Of a stretch of 64,000 bases of DNA, positions 37,001 to 46,000 are shown piece by piece. The stretch covers positions 21,484,365-21,548,364 of the forward strand of contig BTRK01000006.1 in assembly GCA_036245805.1 (NCBI GenBank), read 5' to 3'. The notes below the pieces were generated by a model that was not told the origin of the DNA, made no database searches, and saw only the letters and a program-made list of their open reading frames with translations. This DNA is from Pristionchus mayeri (lineage: Eukaryota; Nematoda; Chromadorea; Rhabditida; Neodiplogasteridae). The position numbers and the translations under genes were made by a program. The first letter of the stretch is position 1. Each line of letters begins with the position of its first letter.

Positions 37001-40000
37001 GTCTCCTCCCAGACGAGAGCGGCACGGCGTGGCGCTGCGGGCCGCATTAGGTCGCATCCCTCCCAGAGGCAATTCAAAGTGTGTATTTTTCGCTGAATTT
37101 TTGGATGTGGGTTCTTCTGATAACCATCAACCGATCTGCGAAATCTACGTTTAAAAATATTCAGTTTGAGTCACCGTTCAGGTGGGTCATCCTTGGAGTC
37201 CCCTCTCATTCCCTTCCCTCATTTCCCTACAACACAGCTCATTAACCTGAATAAAGAGGAATGGTATCGTAGGGAAATGAGGGGAGGAGATGAGAGAGAC
37301 TCCAAAGATGACCAATCCGAACAGAAGCTAAAACTGAATATTTTGAAACGCAGATTTCGCAGTTCGATTGGTTGTTGTAAGAAGAACTCAAAGCCGAAAA
37401 TTCAGCGAAAAATGAACACTTTGAAGTTTATTAGGGAGTGATGCGACCTAATGCGACCCGCCGCGCCGCGCCGCGCCGCTCTCGTCTGGGAGGAGACCGT
37501 GCGGTACTGTAGAATTTCTCTAGTGAACTTCACTGCACAATAAATTTTTTCCCTGTGTATCGTGGTAAAGGGTAGTCTAGTGATTACGAAGACCCATGAA
37601 TTTCAACTAACAGTTTCCATTTTGCAAAATGCTTCATTGCCCTTGACTTTTCCGCATTTAGAAGTAGCGTCGCCAGAGTTTCACGCGTTGTTGCAGGATC
37701 GATAAAGAAGACTGAGGATGCAGACATTCTCGAGGCGAAGATCGAAACGAGAAAAGCGGGAGATCGAGTCAGGGAGGTCTTCCACGGGTCAGTCATTCAG
37801 CCGATTCTTCTTTTTTTGTGATATCACGCCTCTCACCAGAGAATCGAAATAAAATCGTCATTCTTGGGAATGGAACGAAAATCATCAAATGTGTTCTACC
37901 CGTGTTTGGTCATCCTGAGGCATGCCTAATTGACCCCCAAAGCCTCATTGTACAAACTTCATTTCATTTTCCGGCTCCCTACATCATGCCTTATCTCGGC
38001 ATCACTCACTTTAATAGATCGTATCGCGCTTATATTGGGGTGTCCAGAAAGTTTTCGGAATTTTTTTTCGGAGGAACGTATACTCCACATTAACGATTGT
38101 CCATCACAAATGCCAACACTATTGAATAGAGCAACCATTGCCCAATCATACATACCATGGAATTTTCATCAGCCGTTTTCGCCTGGTTTTAACAAACGTT
38201 ATTGGATACTGGAGTCGCCCAAAATCACGTTTTAGTCTATAATATTTTTGCTGCACAGGAACGAATGGGTTTGATACCTCTAACTTACTAATTTTAAAGT
38301 ACAAGATCCCACAATTCTTTAAATGGACTTCACTTGTGCCATTAATTTGTAGTTATTTATCGCTAGCACTCATTACTGATCATACTTAAAACAAAAGCAG
38401 AGATTCTTTCTTTGTGCGATCAATTCGAACCCTATTTTGAATATGCGCTAATTGGAGATATTTTGTGGTACTCCATGTTACGATGTGCATATAACATTTG
38501 GCGAGCTAAGGAGGATATATAATATCAATTATTTGTTTGATCATGAAATTTCATCGAAAATGTTGAAATTGTGATTCAGAATTTTTGAAATATTTTATTG
38601 TTGCAGATAGAAAAGTTGACCGATTCCTTCCAATTTTTTTATATATATTTAGTCATTCATGCATTATAAAACTGAGAAGAAACTAGGATAATTTCGTTAA
38701 GAAGAAGCCTTTCGCAATAAAATAAATATAGAAGAAAACGTGATTTTGGGTGACTACAGTATCCATTACATAAACTTTTGTTAAAAACAAGGGATAACAG
38801 CTGATGGAAATTCCATGGTATGTGAGATAGGGCAATGGTTACTCCATTCAATAGTATTGGCATTTGGAATGGACGATCGTCACTGTGGAGTATACGTTCC
38901 TCCAAAGAAAATTCCGAAAACTTTCTGGACACCCCAATATTTGGAGATAGAGCAAAAGTTACATCTGAGTGACCCCCACTCATTTTTCGAGCTCTATCGA
39001 TCGATATAGTTCATTTTGTCTGTAAGTTGATTTTAACAATGATACACATAATGTCAATTTTCTCAAAAGTGTAGGTAAAGAAGCAGCTGGTTTTTTCGCA
39101 TATTGTAGATTTTTCCCAGCGCTATCGAATGAGTGGTTTGTTTAAAAAATACGGGTACTAGGGTTAGAGTTAAGGCCTTTTTACCTTTTCCATCAATTTG
39201 AAGTTATTTTTCAACAGTAAAGTTGGGTGATACTCGATCATTCTTGACTGAACGAGCAGTGAGAGCGGTCTGTAGCGCATTGCAATATGAAGAAAAATAG
39301 ATTCAAATGATGTGAAAGCGAAAAAAGGCCTTAACTCTAACCCTAGTACCCGTATTTTTGGAACAAACCACTTATTCGATAGCTCAGGAAAAGCCTCACA
39401 ACCTATGGGAAAATTCGCTGCTTCTTTACCTACACTTTGAGAAAATTAGCCCACTGTGTGCAACTGTTAAAATCGACTTTCAGACAAAATGAGCTATTGG
39501 GGTGTCCGGAAAGTTCGTATAATTTTTTGTTTTTATTTTTTATTCAATGCTTTACAATTCTCAGTGACCAATGTATGCCCCCTTCTTTCTCACTACCTCC
39601 CTCCAGCGATTGGGCAGGGTCTCGATTCCTCTCTTCCAGAATGCGGGTTTCTTCGAGACCGCCCAGTTCACGAAAGCCCTCACAACTTCATCTCGATTCT
39701 TGAACTTCTTTCCTTTGCAGAAGTCAGAGAGAGAGCGGAAGCAGTGGTAGTCGCATGGGGAGAGATCCGGGGAATACGGTGGATGGGGAATCCTCTCGAT
39801 CTTCAGCTCGTCCATTTTCTTCTGGGTCATCTTCGCTCGATGTGGGCGAGCATTGTCCATCAGAAGAAGAATCTTGCCCTGGTTCAGGAGTCTGGGAGGG
39901 ACTCTGATCGCGACATCTTCCAGTTGTTCAGAGAAGAGGTCGGCATTGATGCTGGTGCCAGGGGCGAGGATCTCCCAGTAGATGGGACCGAGCACTGAGA

Positions 40001-43000
40001 AGAAGAAGCAGAGGAGTTCCTTCTTTCCGTGCTCTTCCATCTTCGGGACAGGCGTGGGCTTCTCATCTGCATCCACCCATTGCAGTCTCCTCACAGGGTT
40101 ATCGTACGTGATCCACTTCTCATCTGTAGCGATGATGGAATTGACCCATCGAAGATTGGATCTACGATGGAGTAATTCCCGACATTCTTGAACACGATTT
40201 TTCAGCTGTTCGGGGGAGAGGTCATGGGGAATCACTTGTGGGAGTTTCGGCTTCTTCCCAGATCGATGGAGGATATCGGACACCGTTGATCTGGGAGTAC
40301 CAGTATCCTTCTTCAACTCACGCACACTGGCCATGGGCTTGCGCTTCAGTGTGCGGAGAACGAGAGGCTGATCGAGGGAGGGAGGGCGTCCAGAGCGGGG
40401 TTGATCATCGAGGCCAAACTCCCCTTTCTTGAAGCGGGAGAACCACTTATAGCAGAAGGGTATGGAGGGGGCGTCAGCTCCTTCCGACTGGGCCAGGGCA
40501 GAGTGGGCCTCCTTCACGGATCGGCCAAGACGGTAGTAATGAAGTAAAACTGCTCGGAGGTAGAGATGGGAGTCCATCACAAGAACCAATGTACCAACTA
40601 GGAGACTGATTAAATCCTCTCACTACTCAACGTCAGAATGATGCAATACATTGTTGACAAACAGATTGCGCAATCACTACATTTGATCGCGAACTGACTT
40701 TTTTCCGAAGCATTATACGAACTTTCCGGACACCCCAATACATAGATCGATAGAGCTCGAAAAATGAGTGGGGGTCACTCAGAGGGCTATTTCCGCATAT
40801 CTTTCACGAGAGGCGTGAAATGAGCCCTCAAATAAGGAGGTGCCGAGATCCGACCCGATGCAGGGACCTCCAAAGTGAAGTCTGCACAATGAGACTTTGG
40901 GGGATTGTTAGACATGCCTCCGGATGCCCAAATCCGGTTAGAACTCATTTCATGATTTTCCCTTCATTCCCTGGCTCAGCTCGATTCTCTCGTGAGAGGC
41001 GTGATATTCGGGTTTGTATTGTTTGCGATGCTTAGTTGGAATGTTTCTACAAAATCAGTAATAACATTGATCAAATGTATTTTTTTGCCTAAATTGTCCA
41101 TCTCATTTTATCTCTTCCTTTCAGCGAGGGTCCTCGTATCGAGCACTACTCGGAGGCAGAGGACGAATGGAGTTGGAGACCGCTGGTGGATCTCTTCCTC
41201 AAGGAGGAACTGGGCACGGAGAGGACAGGGAAAGCGAGGGAGGGAAGTGCGGGACAAGGTAAATACGCATTATTTTATGCTCTTTTATCACCATTGCGAA
41301 TTACTAAATCTCTCGATTGTTGAAGATTCTTGCGTTTAGTTTACACTGGGATGATCGAAAGGTACTCCATTGCAGAGATCGAGATGGACTCACTTCGGGA
41401 TGAGAATGACGACAGTGTGAGAGAAGCATGGAGGAGAGTGGAGATGGCCATCGAGAGAAGGAGAAGAAGAGGAAGGAGTACAGAGGAGAGAGGAGGAGAG
41501 GAGGAACATGAAATAGAGTGAGTTCATGCAGTTTATGGGAATGTTGGATGAGTGGCAAGATGAAGCAGTAATCTGAAGCAGAAATCATGTGGTTAGCCTA
41601 AGATGATCTAAGATTGTTCATTTTCATCAGTGATATTGATTGCAGTTTCTCTCACATCGCCTCTGCTGCGGATCTCCGTCCATGGTGCTCCGGGTACCAT
41701 TCAATGGTGAAGAACCAGTGGAAGGCAGCCATCGCCGACCCCGCCCATCCACTCTCACGATTCGCCCACACGTGGGTGCAGATATATCAGGTACGAGGAA
41801 TGAAATGAGAGGCTTTTTAAAAATAAAAATATAGGAACAATTTTTGTTTTATCAGAGAATCAAAACAATCGGTGATTGACTAAGAAAAATGATATTGTCG
41901 TACCTTTCATTGCCTTCATCCAATTTGTGACCTCTCTTCACTTGAGAATCTCAAAATTAAAATGAGTTCATTCTCAGGCTAGTTATGGAGGCACGATGGG
42001 TGCCCATCGATGCGTGCACGAGAAGGCGGCCAGTGAACTGAGACTCATCCTATTCTCCGTCCATGCAATACTCAGGTAAATTATTTATGAGAATGGAACA
42101 CATACTGGATCGACCAATCAATAGTTCATATTTTGCAAGAATTTAAAAAAAATCATCTTGTCTGCTAGTATCATGGTAGCAATATATGGCACTTGGTCGG
42201 AACATGAGTTTATGAATATTATTAATTGGAACATTAGTAATTGATATGCTTTGAGGGTGCTCTTTCCCAATCTTCCCGCGAATCCGTTCGACCCAATTCC
42301 CGATGAGGAGGATGCAGAGACACCCCCTACCATCGGCAGTCAGGAGGTGGGAAAACTAGTCAGACGTATTCTTTGGATGTGATTCATGAGATATTGAAAT
42401 ACTTTCTTTCCCTGAATCATGTATACCTATACTAAAGTTAGTGTAAAAGTGGTATTCTCTTGCAGACTCTCTTCACAGTCGATGCTCTCTCTCTTGTGGA
42501 GACGGAGAGGGCGGGAGTGAGCAGTGTGGAGAGCGAGACTGCCAGCGTCAGAAGGTGCGGTAGTTGATCTTTTATCGATTTTTATCTTTTTTGTCGCTTC
42601 TAAACCCTCCATTTAAATAACGATATTATTTATCGGTTGAGGATACTAATGTAATTATTAATGTTTTATTTCAGTATCTCGTCAGCAGTCTCTGCCCTTC
42701 TTCCTCCTCCTCCAGTTATCTCCTTCCTCTACGATCACTTCTTCGCTCGTCTCCATCCCGTCCTCATGCCTCTCTACATCGTCGCCTCTGCGGAGTTCGA
42801 CGACGTCTACTGGTGAGAACTGTTGATTTATGCTCTAGTCGGCATGAAAACACAAAACATTGTCAAAACGTTGTGTTCGTTGTGTTATTCATTTGAGGTG
42901 TTAACTGTGTAGTGTGCACAGAGCAAGTTCATTTAACTGTTTGTTAAAATAAAATAATATGAGACTATAGGGCGAAGATCCTTTGTCTCAACGCGCACAC

Positions 43001-46000
43001 GGACGTCAAGTTGCTCCAGTTCCTCGGAGTGCCAGAGTGAGATCGGTCTTTGATCTCTAAAGCTTTAGTCATACTTAGAATTTGTCTGATGTACCCTACA
43101 GTTATGTTTTTGTGTTCAGAATGTTTAATTCAAATTAACTATGTGCCTCTTGTATTTACTATTGACTCTCTGTCGCTCTCAGGTGTATCTGGCCGATTGA
43201 CCTCGAGAATCAACAGGACAGGAATGCGGCGCTCATTTGCAACAACGCGAGATTCCGCTTCTACGAGAGTGCGATTAAGATGCTCCAGGTGGGTGGAAGA
43301 TGACAAGACGAGGATGACATTTTTGGAAAGAACCGAAAAATATATAGCTGCAATTCAAAAACGGGGTACTAGAAAATTCACATGGGTTTCACCCAATGGG
43401 CGCACTAAGAACGAGATAGACTACATTCTGTTCCCAAAGGGTCTTCGGGTGCTGGATGTGGGAGTGGTTAATCGGTTCGACTTCTCGTCCGATCATCGAT
43501 TGGTTAGATCTACCATATCATTCTCATTCAGATTTCGTCGTGGTTGCAATAGACCGGCAAGGGGGGACTCGCACCTCAACAACGATTTATTTAAATTCAG
43601 CTTAGGCATAGAATTGAAGCGCAGAGGTGCGAGCTTGGATTACGGTAACGTGGTCTCGGCAGTGCAAGAAGCGGGGAGAATTTCAACATCGTTCAGACCG
43701 CCGGGCAGTAGGTTATCCCAAAAGACCAGGGATTTGTTGATTCGTAGGAGGGAACTAAAAATGGACGCGGTGGGGGTTCCTCGAGTGGAATGGTTACTTA
43801 TCAACAGGGCGCTTAGGGAGTCGTTTAAAAACGACCGGGATAAATCCCTCCTTTCCTACGTAGACGAGGCCATTGCGCTTGGGAAAAGTTACAAAAGGGC
43901 AACTAGAAATTTAGCAATTGGGAGGGATAGAATTTCACGCATTAGGGACGGTAATGGGAACTTAGTCTTCACTCAAACGGGCATAGAGGAGGCATTCAAA
44001 TCTTTCTACAATGCTCTCTATAGTGGGGATGGAGGGGTTGGATACCGCGAGGAGATAGCAAGGGATCCTTTCGTTCCCATCGTAGAAGCCGAAGTCGTTC
44101 AAATACTTCGGTATTTCAAATCAGGCAAAGCTCCGGGAAGGGATGGTATCACAGGTGAAATGCTCCGAGTGGGGGTAGATCAGTTAGTTCCCACTCTCAC
44201 CAATCTCTTTAACAACATCATTTTGGGTTCTATTCCTCTGGGATTTGGGGATTCTCGCACAATTCTTCTACCAAAATCTGGGGATCCAACTCTTACAAAA
44301 AACTACAGACCTATTAGTCTGCTTCCTGTTTTGCAGAAAGCGCTAACTGGGCTGCTCAACAAGAGGTATGGATCGGTACTGGATGGAAATAGAAGCTGGG
44401 AACAAATGGGATTCAGACGTGGTCATTCCACAGTTGACGCTATCCACACTCTAAAGTCTGTCATTGCTCACTGTGTCGACTATAGGCTGCCGATCTATCT
44501 GCTTTTTGTAGACATTTCGAAGGCCTTTGACAGTGTATACACGGAAGCGGTGTTCAAGGCGATAGAGTTAGAAGGGATTCCCTCGGAAGTCGTTTCTTTC
44601 CTCGCAAGCCTTTCCCAGGAAAGTAGAAATGTGGTGGTGGTTAATGGCAAGGAGGTCAACATAAAGGTGGGAAGGGGTGTGCGACAAGGTGATTGTTTGT
44701 CACCTAGGCTATTCACTGCGGTTCTAGATATGGCACTCCGTCGGCTAAATTGGGCAAATAAGGGAGTAAGTATCAATGGTCGGTTTCTGTCCCATATTCT
44801 TTTTGCTGATGATGCCGTTCTCATTTCTCACGATGAACGACAGATTCAGACGATGGGAAGGGAATTAGAGCGTGTACTTGCTACAGTGGGATTGGGTCTC
44901 AATGGCGATAAAACTGTCGGAATGAGTTCCAAGCCTGATCCAAGGGATGTAAGAATAGGAGGAAAAGTAGTAAAATTGCAAGATAAGGTGGTCTACTTGG
45001 GAAGCGCAATCGCAGTCAGCGGAAATGATGACTGTGAAATCACCCGACGCATTCAAGCTGGTTTTGGTGCTTTCCACAAACACCGCACTTTTCTTATCAA
45101 CAAGGGTATTCCAATGGCACATAAACGTCGGCTTTTCAACGGCTGCATACTTCCCGCTGTGGTTTACGGTTGTGAATGTTGGGCGCTGACCAAAGCACAA
45201 ATGAATCGATTATCGGTGGCTCAAAGAAAAATGGAACGTTGGATGGTTGGCTGTACTGTGCTCGATCATGTCTCTAATGAGAGGTTGCGAGATTCAACTA
45301 GAGTTCAGGACTTCGTTCGCACTGCTCAGAAAAGGAAATGGTTTTGGTTGCATAAGATCGCGAATGATGATTGCCGGAAGTGGAGCCGATCTGTGATCGA
45401 ATGGATTCCGCGGAGAAAGAGGAGCCGCGGCCGCCCAATCACGAGATGGAGCGACTCTTTCCGCAAAGCAACAGGCCCAAATTTTCTCAATCAAGCACGA
45501 AGCTCTAACTGGAACACCATGCACATCAGAGCTCTCGCCTGATCTCCCGAGAATCTAATGACCTCTAGATAAATGTGTTAAAATCGTAAAATCGTCGTAT
45601 AAAAAAGTTTGCTTGTCTGAAATTACTCGAGACATGAATATTGTTTATTTATGCAATCTTTTTGGTTGACAAGATTGGTTGATTAGTGTTTCAAATTGAT
45701 TCTTGCAGAACATTCCCACTCAGCCGAATCCTCTGGAGAAGTTGGGCATTCTGGCGGAGACCTTTGTGGAGATGAATAAGGTGAGCGGGAGGGGAGAAGA
45801 TAGTTTCCTAACAGCGTTTTTTGGAATTGTGCAAGGAATAAAAGGCAAACTCCAGTTGCTATTAAGTGTATGACCTTTGATCTCTGTCAGTGCGTCGAGG
45901 CACACGCGGATTCAAAGAAGCCTCTGTGGGAGGCGGACACCCTCATGCCCGCATTCATCTACGTCGTGGTGAGCTTTCACCAAATTCCACAAGCATAGAA

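Larger units (their letters stand above)
37821..41007. mobile_element. Foldback element copy A (TCACGC family), invaded by two mariner-type elements
   Basis: Ends are TA-TCACGCCTCTCACCAGAGAA on the left and TTCTCTCGTGAGAGGCGTGA-TA on the right. Outer arms match copy B at 49381-51203 (shared GAGGCATGCC, GAGTGACCCC, GAGCTCTATCGATC blocks). The left arm is interrupted at 38035-38937 by a mariner MITE. The right inner arm is interrupted at 39497-40738 by an intact mariner. A second inverted repeat centred near 39260 occupies the middle. All of this sits in one alsin intron. Confidence 0.8.

Noticed and set aside
36992..37051. MORN-like exon VPHGLLPDESG in alsin
   Set aside because: It ends in an in-frame stop, lies at the end of an inverted repeat, and the flanking exons (36939, 37697) join in phase without it.
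39489..39998. Plus-strand frames of 60-170 codons over the mariners (also 57266-57700 and 57940-58134)
   Set aside because: They are antisense shadows of the transposase genes.
43050..43290. N-terminal 80 residues of the 830-codon retroelement frame
   Set aside because: This is alsin intron and the exon 43183-43288 read in another frame; retroelement similarity starts only after 43290.
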